From: Pseudomonas saxonica
Lineage (GTDB): Bacteria; Pseudomonadota; Gammaproteobacteria; Pseudomonadales; Pseudomonadaceae
Assembly: GCF_007858365.1 (NCBI RefSeq)
Contig: NZ_VFIO01000009.1
Span: forward strand, 112,964 to 176,963
Direction of reading: 5' to 3'
DNA: 64,000 nucleotides
The notes under the pieces are model-generated. The model did not search any database and had not been told where the DNA came from. It saw nothing but the letters and a program-made list of their open reading frames with translations. The position numbers and the translations under genes are program-made. Positions 9,374-17,664 of this stretch are shown piece by piece. How positions within the stretch are numbered: position 1 is the first letter of the stretch; every line of letters begins with the position of its first letter.

Positions 9374-9846
9374 TCAAATACCCAATGACAGTCCAGGGCG
9401 CCAAAGCCCTGGAAGAAGAGCACGCTCATCTGACCAAGGTTGTTCGACCGAAGCTGAGCCAGGACATCGGTACGGCCCGTGAATTGGGCGACCTGAAAGA
9501 AAACGCTGAATACCATGCTGCTCGTGAGCAGCAGGGTATGGTTGAGGCGCGTATTCGTGATATCGAGGGCCGCATGCAAAACGCGGTCATCATTGATGTC
9601 ACGACTATTCCTCATACTGGCAAAGTGATTTTCGGTACTACGGTAGAAATTGCTAACGTTGAAACTGACGAAAGCGTGACGTACCAGATCGTGGGTGAGG
9701 ATGAGGCCGACTTCAAACTTGGCAAAATCTCCGTGGGTTCGCCTCTTGCGCGCGCCTTGATTGCCAAGGAAGAAGGCGATGTAGTCGCGGTGAAAACACC
9801 GAGTGGTGTTATTGAGTACGAGATTGTCGAAGTGCGTCACATCTGA
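9370..9846 (+). CDS. greA: Transcription elongation factor GreA
   Basis: GreA enters the RNA polymerase secondary channel and stimulates cleavage of backtracked transcripts. The 158-residue protein has the N-terminal coiled coil with the acidic tip region (LGDLKENAEYHAAREQQ) and the C-terminal FKBP-like domain. It overlaps carB by four bases; a carA-carB-greA operon is known in P. aeruginosa. Confidence 0.98.
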   Translation: MIKYPMTVQGAKALEEEHAHLTKVVRPKLSQDIGTARELGDLKENAEYHAAREQQGMVEARIRDIEGRMQNAVIIDVTTIPHTGKVIFGTTVEIANVETDESVTYQIVGEDEADFKLGKISVGSPLARALIAKEEGDVVAVKTPSGVIEYEIVEVRHI

Positions 9847-9852
9847 GTAAAG

Positions 9853-9873
9853 GCGCCCGCTTCGTGCGGGCGC
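9853..9873 (+). terminator. probable terminator after greA
   Basis: GCGCCCGC (9853-9860) and GCGGGCGC (9866-9873) form a perfect 8-bp stem around TTCGT, seven bases after the greA stop. The following sequence is not T-rich, so this may be a stability hairpin rather than a full terminator. Confidence 0.55.
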
Positions 9874-10105
9874 ACTGCTTTGGCGGCTGACCCGGTTGTC
9901 TCGGGTTGGCGGTCTTTATATGCATCACACAGAATTGTTGGGCGCTGCTGGTCAAGACAGGCTGGCAGTGATGTTGGGCGAAATGTCAGGTCGTGTGTCT
10001 GAGTGTGTCGTGCAGCGAGTAGAGAGGGGATGTAGCGCAGGATGCTATGGCTGCCTGATGCGTTGCGCGGGCAGAGATCATGGTAGGTCTGAAGGCAAGA
10101 GTGTC

Positions 10106-10126
10106 AGGGTGCGCCATGCGCACCCT
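10106..10126. repeat. perfect hairpin 3' of yhbY
   Basis: AGGGTGCGC, loop CAT, GCGCACCCT: a perfect 9-bp palindrome 16 bases after the yhbY stop. It is probably the 3' end hairpin of yhbY (- strand), although no T tract follows on either strand. The rest of 9874-10105 shows no gene I can support. Confidence 0.5.
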
Positions 10127-10141
10127 TGACCCTTGTCGGCA

Positions 10142-10450
10142 TCACTTGAAACGATGGACGTTCGACAGTTGCTTGTTCACATTGACGTTTTTGCGGTACA
10201 GAAGCGCCATTTTACCGATAACCTGTACCAAGTCCGCTTTGCCAGCCTTGCAAAGTTCTGCAATGGCCGCCAAACGGGCTTCGCGATCCAGGATGTTGAC
10301 TTTGATTTTAATCAACTCGTGATCGCCCAATGCGCGTTCGAGTTCGGCTAAAACACCTTCAGTCAAACCATTGTCAGCCACAGTCAAAACTGGTTTCAGA
10401 TGGTGGCCAATGGACTTGTACTGTTTCTTCAGCTCTTGAGTGAGCGGCAT
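10142..10450 (-). CDS. yhbY: Ribosome assembly RNA-binding protein YhbY
   Basis: Small CRS1-YhbY (CRM) domain protein associated with pre-50S particles. All 102 residues form one domain beginning MPLTQELKKQYKSIGHHLKP, with the conserved GLTEGVLAELERALGDHELIKIKV and the GKADLVQVIGKMALLYR segment. It is divergent from rlmE, another 50S maturation gene, across about 107 bases that must hold both promoters. Confidence 0.95.
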   Translation of the reverse strand: MPLTQELKKQYKSIGHHLKPVLTVADNGLTEGVLAELERALGDHELIKIKVNILDREARLAAIAELCKAGKADLVQVIGKMALLYRKNVNVNKQLSNVHRFK

Positions 10451-10557
10451 AATCTGACCCCTGTGTCTGATCTTGTAAAAAGCGGCGGCCAGTTTACCCG
10501 AGCGAGTCAGAGACCGCCCGGTTAATCACGACCCGTTTAAATTTTTTGAGGTGGCCC

Positions 10558-11208
10558 GTGGCCCGTTCCAAGACTAGCCTTAACTGGCTGAAAGAGCATT
10601 TCAACGACCCGTACGTCAAAATGGCGCAAAAAGACGGGTATCGTTCGCGTGCGAGCTATAAATTGCTGGAGATTCAAGAGCGTGATCGACTGATCCGTCC
10701 AGGCATGACTGTGATCGACTTGGGGGCAGCCCCGGGTGGGTGGTCTCAGGTGACCAGTCGTCTGATTGGTGGTCAGGGTCGTTTGATCGCGTCCGATATT
10801 CTGGATATGGACAGCATTCCTGATGTGACCTTCATCAAAGGTGACTTTACTGAGGATGCAGTACTGGCTGAAATCCTGGAGGCGGTCGGAAATACGCAAG
10901 TAGACCTTGTGATTTCTGATATGGCCCCCAATATGAGTGGATTGGCAGCTGTGGACATGCCTCGTGCGATGTTCCTCTGCGAGTTGGCGCTGGATCTTGC
11001 CGGTCGTGTATTGCGTCCGGGTGGTGATTTCCTGATCAAGGTGTTCCAAGGGGAAGGCTTCGATCAATACCACAAAGATATTCGCAAGCTGTTTGATAAG
11101 GTACAAATGCGCAAGCCTTCGTCGTCGCGAGACCGATCTCGCGAGCAGTATTTACTGGGGCGTGGCTTCCGTGGCATCGATGGTTCTGCCAGCGATGAGC
11201 GTCTCTGA
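10558..11208 (+). CDS. rlmE: 23S rRNA 2'-O-methyltransferase RlmE (FtsJ)
   Basis: Methylates the 2'-OH of the A-loop uridine of 23S rRNA (U2552 in E. coli) in late 50S assembly. The 216 residues have the SAM motif VIDLGAAPGGWSQV and the K-D-K-E tetrad context: K35 in RASYKL, VISDMAPNMSG, FLIKVFQGEG and the Glu in REQYLLG. The start is GTG at 10558 (MARSKTSLNWLKEHF) with TTGAGGTG upstream; an in-frame TTG at 10546 is rejected. ftsH follows, the conserved rlmE-ftsH pairing. Confidence 0.97.
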   Translation: MARSKTSLNWLKEHFNDPYVKMAQKDGYRSRASYKLLEIQERDRLIRPGMTVIDLGAAPGGWSQVTSRLIGGQGRLIASDILDMDSIPDVTFIKGDFTEDAVLAEILEAVGNTQVDLVISDMAPNMSGLAAVDMPRAMFLCELALDLAGRVLRPGGDFLIKVFQGEGFDQYHKDIRKLFDKVQMRKPSSSRDRSREQYLLGRGFRGIDGSASDERL

Positions 11209-11295
11209 ACAGGCTGATAGGTTTTTTTGTATCGCTTTACAGAGCCGACATAAAGAATATTGTGTAGTCAAGCTTCACAAAGGGTTACAGACGGA

Positions 11296-11314
11296 GCCTA
11301 CAAGGGTTGTAGGC
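11296..11314 (+). promoter_or_regulatory. hairpin in the ftsH leader
   Basis: GCCTACA and TGTAGGC pair perfectly around AGGGT in the 180-base rlmE-ftsH gap. No T tract follows. It may be part of the ftsH 5' leader. Confidence 0.35.
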
Positions 11315-11389
11315 AATGTAGTAAGTTATGCCGGTGAATATCATGCGAAGCGCGCTTCAGTAGCGGGGCTTGCTTCAGAGGGTAGCTAA

Positions 11390-13306
11390 TTGAACGATAT
11401 GGCAAAGAATCTGATCCTGTGGTTGATCATCGCAGCTGTCCTGGTGACAGTGATGAACAACTTCTCCAGTCCAAACGAGCCACAAACCCTCAACTATTCC
11501 GACTTCATCCAGCAAGTTAAGGATGGCAAGGTCGAGCGCGTTGCCGTTGACGGCTACGTGATTACCGGCAAACGCAGCGATGGCGATTCTTTCAAAACCA
11601 TCCGTCCGGCGATTCAGGACAATGGTTTGATCGGTGATCTGGTTGATAACCATGTGACCGTTGAGGGCAAACTGCCTGAGCAACAAAGTATCTGGACACA
11701 ACTGTTGGTTGCGAGCTTCCCCATTCTGGTGATCATCGCGGTCTTCATGTTCTTCATGCGTCAAATGCAAGGCGGAGCCGGCGGTAAGGGCGGTCCGATG
11801 AGCTTTGGCAAGAGCAAGGCGCGCCTGTTATCCGAAGACCAGGTCAAAACGACTCTGGCTGACGTAGCGGGCTGTGATGAAGCCAAGGAAGAAGTCGGTG
11901 AGCTGGTTGAGTTCTTGCGCGATCCGGGCAAGTTCCAGCGTCTGGGTGGTCGTATTCCCCGTGGCGTGTTGATGGTAGGCCCGCCGGGTACCGGTAAAAC
12001 CTTGATCGCTAAAGCCATTGCCGGCGAAGCCAAGGTGCCGTTTTTCACTATTTCGGGTTCTGACTTCGTTGAAATGTTTGTGGGTGTCGGCGCAAGTCGT
12101 GTTCGTGACATGTTTGAACAGGCCAAGAAGCACGCACCTTGCATCATCTTTATCGATGAAATCGATGCTGTCGGCCGTCACCGTGGTAACGGTATGGGCG
12201 GTGGGCATGACGAGCGCGAGCAAACTCTGAACCAGTTGCTGGTTGAGATGGATGGCTTCGAGATGAATGACGGCATCATTGTGATTGCCGCCACTAACCG
12301 TCCTGACGTGCTTGACCCTGCGCTGTTGCGTCCAGGTCGATTTGACCGTCAGGTGGTGGTTGGCTTGCCGGACATTCGTGGTCGCGAGCAGATCCTCAAA
12401 GTCCACATGCGCAAAGTGCCAATGGGCGATGACGTCCAGCCGGCTGTTATTGCGCGTGGTACACCGGGGTTCTCGGGTGCAGATCTGGCTAACCTGGTGA
12501 ACGAAGCATCCTTGTTCGCAGCGCGCACCGGTAAGCGTGTTGTTGAGATGAAAGAGTTTGAGCTGGCTAAAGACAAAATCATGATGGGCGCAGAGCGCAA
12601 ATCGATGGTTATGTCTGATAAAGAAAAACGTAATACGGCTTACCACGAGGCAGGTCACGCTATTGTTGGGCGTGTAGTGCCTGAGCATGACCCTGTTTAT
12701 AAGGTCTCGATCATTCCTCGTGGTCGCGCGCTTGGCGTTACGATGTTCCTGCCTGAAGAGGATCGTTATAGCCTGTCCAAGCGTGCGTTGATCAGCCAGA
12801 TCTGCTCGCTTTACGGTGGTCGCATTGCTGAAGAGATGACCTTGGGCTTTGATGGTGTGACGACGGGTGCGTCAAACGACATTATGCGCGCCAGTCAGAT
12901 TGCCCGGAATATGGTTACCAAATGGGGCCTTTCCGAGAAGCTGGGGCCGCTGATGTATGCCGAGGATGAAGAGTCTTATCTGGGGCGCGGCGGTGGTCAG
13001 AGTGCGAATGTTTCAGGGGAAACAGCCAAGCTGATCGACTCTGAAGTGCGCAGCATCATTGATCACTGTTACAACACGGCCAAGCAGATCCTCACGGAGA
13101 ACCGTGACAAGCTGGACGCTATGGCGGATGCCTTGATGAAATACGAGACGATCGATGCTGATCAGATCGATGACATCATGTCGGGTCGACCACCGCGTGA
13201 GCCACGTGATTGGGAAGATGGCGGTTCGGGAACTCCGACAGCGCCGAAACTCGACAAGACTGAACGTCCTGAAACACCTATCGGCGGCCCGGCTGCTGAT
13301 CAATAA
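11390..13306 (+). CDS. ftsH: ATP-dependent zinc metalloprotease FtsH
   Basis: Inner-membrane AAA+ protease that degrades misfolded membrane proteins and regulators such as LpxC and sigma-32. The 638 residues include a first membrane helix (LILWLIIAAVLVTV), a periplasmic segment, a second helix near 100-120 (LLVASFPILVIIAVFMFF), Walker A GPPGTGKT near residue 197, and the zinc motif HEAGH near residue 418. The TTG at 11390 has GAGGG seven bases upstream, whereas the ATG nine bases further (MAKNLILW) is too far from it, so TTG is chosen. folP follows after 8 bases. Confidence 0.98.
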   Translation: MNDMAKNLILWLIIAAVLVTVMNNFSSPNEPQTLNYSDFIQQVKDGKVERVAVDGYVITGKRSDGDSFKTIRPAIQDNGLIGDLVDNHVTVEGKLPEQQSIWTQLLVASFPILVIIAVFMFFMRQMQGGAGGKGGPMSFGKSKARLLSEDQVKTTLADVAGCDEAKEEVGELVEFLRDPGKFQRLGGRIPRGVLMVGPPGTGKTLIAKAIAGEAKVPFFTISGSDFVEMFVGVGASRVRDMFEQAKKHAPCIIFIDEIDAVGRHRGNGMGGGHDEREQTLNQLLVEMDGFEMNDGIIVIAATNRPDVLDPALLRPGRFDRQVVVGLPDIRGREQILKVHMRKVPMGDDVQPAVIARGTPGFSGADLANLVNEASLFAARTGKRVVEMKEFELAKDKIMMGAERKSMVMSDKEKRNTAYHEAGHAIVGRVVPEHDPVYKVSIIPRGRALGVTMFLPEEDRYSLSKRALISQICSLYGGRIAEEMTLGFDGVTTGASNDIMRASQIARNMVTKWGLSEKLGPLMYAEDEESYLGRGGGQSANVSGETAKLIDSEVRSIIDHCYNTAKQILTENRDKLDAMADALMKYETIDADQIDDIMSGRPPREPRDWEDGGSGTPTAPKLDKTERPETPIGGPAADQ

Positions 13307-13314
13307 GGCTTGAA

Positions 13315-14166
13315 ATGACCTCTGTTCAGCCCTCAACCCGGTTGCCTTGCGGCAACCGGGTTCTTGATTTGGCCCATACGCACGTGATGGGCATTCTCAA
13401 TGTAACCCCCGACTCTTTTTCTGATGGTGGCCGCTTTGCTGCGCTGGACGCTGCATTGCGCCATGCTGAATTGATGGTTCTGGCCGGTGCGACTCTTGTT
13501 GATGTAGGCGGTGAGTCAACCCGACCCGGCGCCCCGATAGTTTCTCAACAAGAAGAGCTCGATCGTGTTGCCCCGGTTGTGGAGCGCATTAGTCGCGAAC
13601 TGGACGTCATTATTTCAGTCGATACTTCGGCTCCCGTCGTCATGACTGAGGTTGCCCGTCTTGGCGCTGGCCTCATCAATGATGTGCGCTCTCTGCGTCG
13701 TGAGGGTGCCTTGCAGGCAGCTGCGGCGACAGGTTTGCCAGTGTGCTTGATGCATATGCTGGGTGAACCGGGAGATATGCAGAACAATCCGCATTACGAT
13801 GATCTGGTGGGCGAAGTTTCTGCGTTTCTGGCCGATCGTATGCAGCAGTGTGCGGCGGCCGGTATTGCGTCTGATCGAATTATCCTGGATCCGGGTTTTG
13901 GCTTTGCCAAAACCTTGCAGCATAATCTGAGCCTGTTCAAACATATGGATGCCTTGCTGTTGCTGGGGCGTCCTTTGTTGGTAGGGGTATCGCGTAAAAG
14001 CATGATTGGTCAGGCACTTAACCGCCCGGTTGATGAGCGGCTGTATGGTAGTCTGGCACTTGCGGCACTGGCGATGAATAAAGGGGCGCGCATTTTACGC
14101 GTCCATGACGTCGCCCAAACAGTTGATGTGGTACGGATGATCGCAGCAGTAGAGTCTGCCGACTAA
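13315..14166 (+). CDS. folP: Dihydropteroate synthase
   Basis: Condenses p-aminobenzoate with 6-hydroxymethyl-dihydropterin diphosphate in folate synthesis; the sulfonamide target. The 283-residue TIM barrel has the signatures MGILNVTPDSFSDGG, VDVGGESTRPGA and ILDPGFGFAKT. It lies directly after ftsH and 16 bases before glmM, a conserved ftsH-folP-glmM order. Confidence 0.98.
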   Translation: MTSVQPSTRLPCGNRVLDLAHTHVMGILNVTPDSFSDGGRFAALDAALRHAELMVLAGATLVDVGGESTRPGAPIVSQQEELDRVAPVVERISRELDVIISVDTSAPVVMTEVARLGAGLINDVRSLRREGALQAAAATGLPVCLMHMLGEPGDMQNNPHYDDLVGEVSAFLADRMQQCAAAGIASDRIILDPGFGFAKTLQHNLSLFKHMDALLLLGRPLLVGVSRKSMIGQALNRPVDERLYGSLALAALAMNKGARILRVHDVAQTVDVVRMIAAVESAD

Positions 14167-14182
14167 GAATAATGGAGTAGTT

Positions 14183-15520
14183 ATGACAAAGAAGTATTTT
14201 GGCACCGACGGTATTCGTGGTCGGGTCGGCGTCTATCCGATAACCCCTGACTTTATGCTTAAGTTGGGGTGGGCTGCGGGCATGGCGTTTCGCAGTAAGG
14301 GGGCTTGCCGGATTCTGGTAGGCAAGGACACGCGGATTTCAGGTTACATGTTTGAGTCTGCCCTGGAGGCGGGCCTGTCTGCAGCCGGTGCCGATGTGAT
14401 GCTCTTGGGGCCAATGCCGACACCTGCCATTGCCTATCTGTCGCGTACTTTTCATGCGCAGGCGGGTATTGTGATCAGCGCATCGCACAATCCTCATGAC
14501 GATAACGGTATCAAGTTCTTTTCGGGCGATGGCACCAAGCTGCCGGATGATGTTGAATTGATGATCGAGGAGTTGCTGGATGCTCCCATGACGGTCGTTG
14601 ACTCTGACAAGCTCGGCAAGGTGTCGCGCATCAATGATGCTCCGGGTCGCTATATCGAATTTTGCAAAAGCAGTGTTCCTACCAGCACCAATTTCAGTGA
14701 TCTCAATATCGTTCTCGACTGTGCCCATGGTGCTACCTACAAAGTTGCCCCTAGCGTGTTCAAGGAGTTGGGTGCGCAAGTCACGGTTCTGTCGGCTCAG
14801 CCTAATGGTTTGAATATCAACGATAACTGCGGCTCGACCCATATGGAGTCATTGCAGGCGGCCGTGCTGGCTGAGGGGGCTGACCTGGGCATCGCTTTTG
14901 ATGGCGATGGTGATCGGGTCTTGATGGTGGACCATACGGGTGCAATTGTTGATGGCGATGAGCTGTTGTTTATCATCGCCAGAGATTTGCACGAGCGCGG
15001 CAAGTTGCAAGGCGGTGTCGTCGGCACATTGATGAGCAATTTGGGGCTTGAGTTGGCGCTGGGCAATCTTGGGATTCCATTTGTGCGCGCCAATGTCGGT
15101 GACCGCTATGTGATTGCTGAGCTACAAGAGCGCGAATGGCAGATTGGCGGTGAGAACTCCGGTCACATCCTCTGCCTGCAGAACACCACAACGGGTGATG
15201 CCATTATCGCGGCGCTTCAGGTGTTAATGGCTTTGCGCCGTCGTGGCGAAGGCCTGGCTCAGTCGCGCCAAGCCTTGCGCAAATGTCCACAAGTGCTGAT
15301 CAATGTGCGTTTTGGCGGGGGTGTTAATCCGTTGGAGCACCCAGCTGTCAAAGAGGCGTGCGCGCGGGTAACAGAGGCCATGCAGGGTCGTGGGCGTGTG
15401 CTGTTGCGCAAGTCCGGCACCGAGCCATTGGTGCGTGTGATGGTCGAAGGCGATGACGAAAGCATGGTTCGCGGATACGCCGAAGAGCTGGCAAAACTGG
15501 TAAGTGAAGTTTGTGTCTGA
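14183..15520 (+). CDS. glmM: Phosphoglucosamine mutase
   Basis: Interconverts glucosamine-6-P and glucosamine-1-P for UDP-GlcNAc, needed for peptidoglycan and LPS. The 445 residues have the active phosphoserine Ser101 in SASHNPHDDNG, the metal loop DGDGDR, the sugar-specificity loop GGENSGH and the phosphate-binding RKSGTEPLVRVM. The start ATG follows AATGGAGTAG. Confidence 0.98.
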   Translation: MTKKYFGTDGIRGRVGVYPITPDFMLKLGWAAGMAFRSKGACRILVGKDTRISGYMFESALEAGLSAAGADVMLLGPMPTPAIAYLSRTFHAQAGIVISASHNPHDDNGIKFFSGDGTKLPDDVELMIEELLDAPMTVVDSDKLGKVSRINDAPGRYIEFCKSSVPTSTNFSDLNIVLDCAHGATYKVAPSVFKELGAQVTVLSAQPNGLNINDNCGSTHMESLQAAVLAEGADLGIAFDGDGDRVLMVDHTGAIVDGDELLFIIARDLHERGKLQGGVVGTLMSNLGLELALGNLGIPFVRANVGDRYVIAELQEREWQIGGENSGHILCLQNTTTGDAIIAALQVLMALRRRGEGLAQSRQALRKCPQVLINVRFGGGVNPLEHPAVKEACARVTEAMQGRGRVLLRKSGTEPLVRVMVEGDDESMVRGYAEELAKLVSEVCV

Positions 15521-15586
15521 ATTCGGCTTGCCAGCGCGGATGTGGTTGGGTAACATCTGCGCCCACTTTGACCGATGAGGTAAAGC

Positions 15587-16342
15587 ATGCGTCGCATGAT
15601 GGTAGCTGGTAACTGGAAGATGTACGGTACCCGCGCCAGCGTCGATGCGCTGATCAACGGTCTGCGTGGTCTGGCCTTGCCTAACGATGTTGATGTTGCA
15701 GTTTTTCCGCCTCAGCTGTTTATTGATCGTGTTATCAATGGCTTGCAAGGTGCACCGATTTCGGTTGGTGCTCAGGATGCTGCGGTGAATTCGGAGCAGG
15801 GCGCCCTGACTGGCGAGATTTCTTCGAGTCAGTTGTTGGACGCAGGTTGCAAGTTGGTACTTGTGGGTCACTCTGAGCGTCGCCTGATTCTGGGTGAGCA
15901 GGATGAGACACTTAACCGCAAGTTTGCAGCAGCTCAAGCCTCTGGCTTGACGCCAGTGTTGTGCATAGGGGAAACCCTTGAGCAGCGCGAAGCGGGACAA
16001 ACGCTGGAAGTGGTAGAGCGTCAACTGAATGCCGTGATCGACGAGTTTGGTATTGATGCTTTTGTAAATGCTGTGATTGCTTACGAGCCGGTCTGGGCCA
16101 TTGGCACCGGGCTGACCGCATCACCGCAGCAAGCGCAAGATGTGCATGCGGCCATTCGCTCACAGCTCGCGCAAAAGAATTCTGAAGTGGCACAAGGTGT
16201 GCGGCTTCTATACGGCGGCAGCGTGAAGGCGGCCAATGCGGTCGAACTGTTCAGCATGCCGGATATCGATGGGGGACTCATTGGCGGGGCTTCCCTGAAT
16301 GCAGATGAGTTCGGTGCGATCATTCGTGCCGCAGGAAACTGA
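15587..16342 (+). CDS. tpiA: Triose-phosphate isomerase
   Basis: Glycolytic/gluconeogenic isomerase of dihydroxyacetone phosphate and glyceraldehyde-3-P. The 251 residues keep all catalytic positions: Asn9/Lys11 in GNWKMYG, His95 in VGHSERR, and Glu167 in AYEPVWAIGTG. The start follows GATGAGGTAAAGC. secG begins three bases after the stop, so tpiA and secG are cotranscribed. Confidence 0.98.
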   Translation: MRRMMVAGNWKMYGTRASVDALINGLRGLALPNDVDVAVFPPQLFIDRVINGLQGAPISVGAQDAAVNSEQGALTGEISSSQLLDAGCKLVLVGHSERRLILGEQDETLNRKFAAAQASGLTPVLCIGETLEQREAGQTLEVVERQLNAVIDEFGIDAFVNAVIAYEPVWAIGTGLTASPQQAQDVHAAIRSQLAQKNSEVAQGVRLLYGGSVKAANAVELFSMPDIDGGLIGGASLNADEFGAIIRAAGN

Positions 16343-16345
16343 GAA

Positions 16346-16729
16346 ATGCTGGATAACGTCGTAACTGTGTTTCATCTGCTGACAGCATTGGGTGTAATTG
16401 CCCTGGTTCTGCTGCAACAGGGTAAGGGAGCGGATGCTGGAGCATCTTTCGGCGCAGGTGCATCAAATACTGTGTTCGGAAGCCAAGGTTCCTCTACCTT
16501 TCTTAGTAAGTTTACTGCTATACTTGCCGCAGGTTTTTTCATAACCAGCTTAGGGTTAGGTTACTTTGCTAAAGAGAAAGCTGAACAGCTGACTCAAGTA
16601 GGTTTGCCAAATCCAGCGGTGTTGGAAGTTCCAGTGCAAAAGCCGGCTTCAGATGATGTTCCGGTGCTTGAAGAGCAAAAGTCGGCAACACCTGCGACTG
16701 ACGTACCTCCAGCTCAAGAGCAAAAGTAA
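16346..16729 (+). CDS. secG: Protein translocase subunit SecG
   Basis: Small subunit of the SecYEG channel in the inner membrane. The 127 residues show two membrane segments (about 3-22 and 54-74) separated by the conserved cytoplasmic loop QQGKGADAGASFGAGASNTVFG, and a Pro/Ala/Gln-rich tail as in other pseudomonads. It is followed at once by tRNA-Leu, as in many gammaproteobacteria. Confidence 0.96.
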   Translation: MLDNVVTVFHLLTALGVIALVLLQQGKGADAGASFGAGASNTVFGSQGSSTFLSKFTAILAAGFFITSLGLGYFAKEKAEQLTQVGLPNPAVLEVPVQKPASDDVPVLEEQKSATPATDVPPAQEQK

Positions 16730-16758
16730 AACGGGTTTCATGATGTAAATGCAGTATT

Positions 16759-16844
16759 GCCGAGGTGGTGGAATTGGTAGACACGCAACCTTGAGGTGGT
16801 TGTGCCCATAGGGTGTAGGGGTTCGAGTCCCCTTCTCGGTACCA
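16759..16844 (+). tRNA. tRNA-Leu (anticodon GAG)
   Basis: An 86-nt class II tRNA with encoded CCA. Acceptor GCCGAGG pairs with TCTCGGT (G-U at both ends); the D loop has GGTAGAC; anticodon stem CAACC/GGTTG encloses TTGAGGT with anticodon GAG; a long variable arm follows; the T arm is AGGGGTTCGAGTCCCCT. Confidence 0.97.
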
Positions 16845-16856
16845 ATTATCAAGAAT

Positions 16857-16877
16857 GCCCGCAGTAGCGGGCTTTCT
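16857..16877 (+). terminator. terminator after tRNA-Leu
   Basis: GCCCGC, loop AGTA, GCGGGC (16857-16872), then TTTCTT. Confidence 0.75.
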
Positions 16878-16940
16878 TGTATGTGGAAGGTTGGATTGAC
16901 CCTGAAAAGGATCAACCGTATACTTCCGCTCCAGCTTTGT

Positions 16941-17017
<77 letters not shown>

Positions 17018-17027
17018 GTTTTAGCGG

Positions 17028-17049
17028 AGCCCCTTATTAGGGGCTTTTT
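17028..17049 (+). terminator. terminator after tRNA-fMet
   Basis: AGCCCC (17028-17033), loop TTATTA, GGGGCT (17040-17045) running into TTTTT. Confidence 0.85.
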
Positions 17050-17095
17050 GTTAACTGGACACTTTATAGCGTCGGTATTCAACGACGTTTCAGAG

Positions 17096-17118
17096 ATGGG
17101 CGCTTCGCCCATTTTTTT
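17096..17118 (+). terminator. second terminator, 5' of rimP
   Basis: ATGGGCG (17096-17102), loop CTT, CGCCCAT (17106-17112) followed by seven T. It lies 41 bases before the rimP start, so it is either a back-up terminator for the tRNA or a leader attenuator for the rimP operon. Confidence 0.8.
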
Positions 17119-17158
17119 ATTTTGCACAGCATGCACAAACATGCACTAGGGGGTTCAG

Positions 17159-17617
17159 GTGTCGAGCAAGCTAGAAGAGTTGCAGGCCTTGTTGGCCCCG
17201 GTGGTCGTGGCCCTAGGCTATGAATGCTGGGGTATTGAATTTTCGGCTCAAGGCCGCCATTCAATGTTGCGTGTGTATATCGACAAGGAAGGCGGCGTAC
17301 TGGTGGATGACTGCGCTATTGTCAGTCGTCAGATCAGCGGCGTTCTGGATGTCGAAGATCCTATCGCTGTTGAATACACCCTTGAAGTTTCTTCTCCTGG
17401 CATGGAACGCCCTCTGTTCACTCTCGAACAGTTTGCCCAATTTGTCGGTGAGCAAGTGAAGATCAAGCTGCGCTCGCCTTTTGAAGGGCGACGCAACTTT
17501 CAGGGCCTTCTGCGCGGCGTAGAAGAGCAGGACATTGTGGTGCAGGTTGAAGACCATGAATTCCTGTTGCCGATCGATATGATCGACAAGGCCAACATTA
17601 TTCCCAGTTTTGACTGA
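17159..17617 (+). CDS. rimP: Ribosome maturation factor RimP
   Basis: Needed for 30S subunit maturation. The 152-residue protein has the N-terminal domain (LEELQALLAPVVVALGYECWGIEF) and the C-terminal SH3-like fold; the conserved SRQISGVLDVEDPI and YTLEVSSPGMERPL segments are present. The start is GTG preceded by AGGGGGTTCAG. It heads the rimP-nusA-infB-rbfA-truB unit. Confidence 0.97.
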   Translation: MSSKLEELQALLAPVVVALGYECWGIEFSAQGRHSMLRVYIDKEGGVLVDDCAIVSRQISGVLDVEDPIAVEYTLEVSSPGMERPLFTLEQFAQFVGEQVKIKLRSPFEGRRNFQGLLRGVEEQDIVVQVEDHEFLLPIDMIDKANIIPSFD

Positions 17618-17664
17618 GACGCGGATCCCGCGGATCCAATGGCTTGCGAAAGGCGAGGCGTACG

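Noticed and set aside
9896..10129. 77-codon frame between greA and yhbY
   Set aside because: No ribosome binding site, no family resemblance, composition unlike neighbouring proteins; it runs through the yhbY 3' hairpin.
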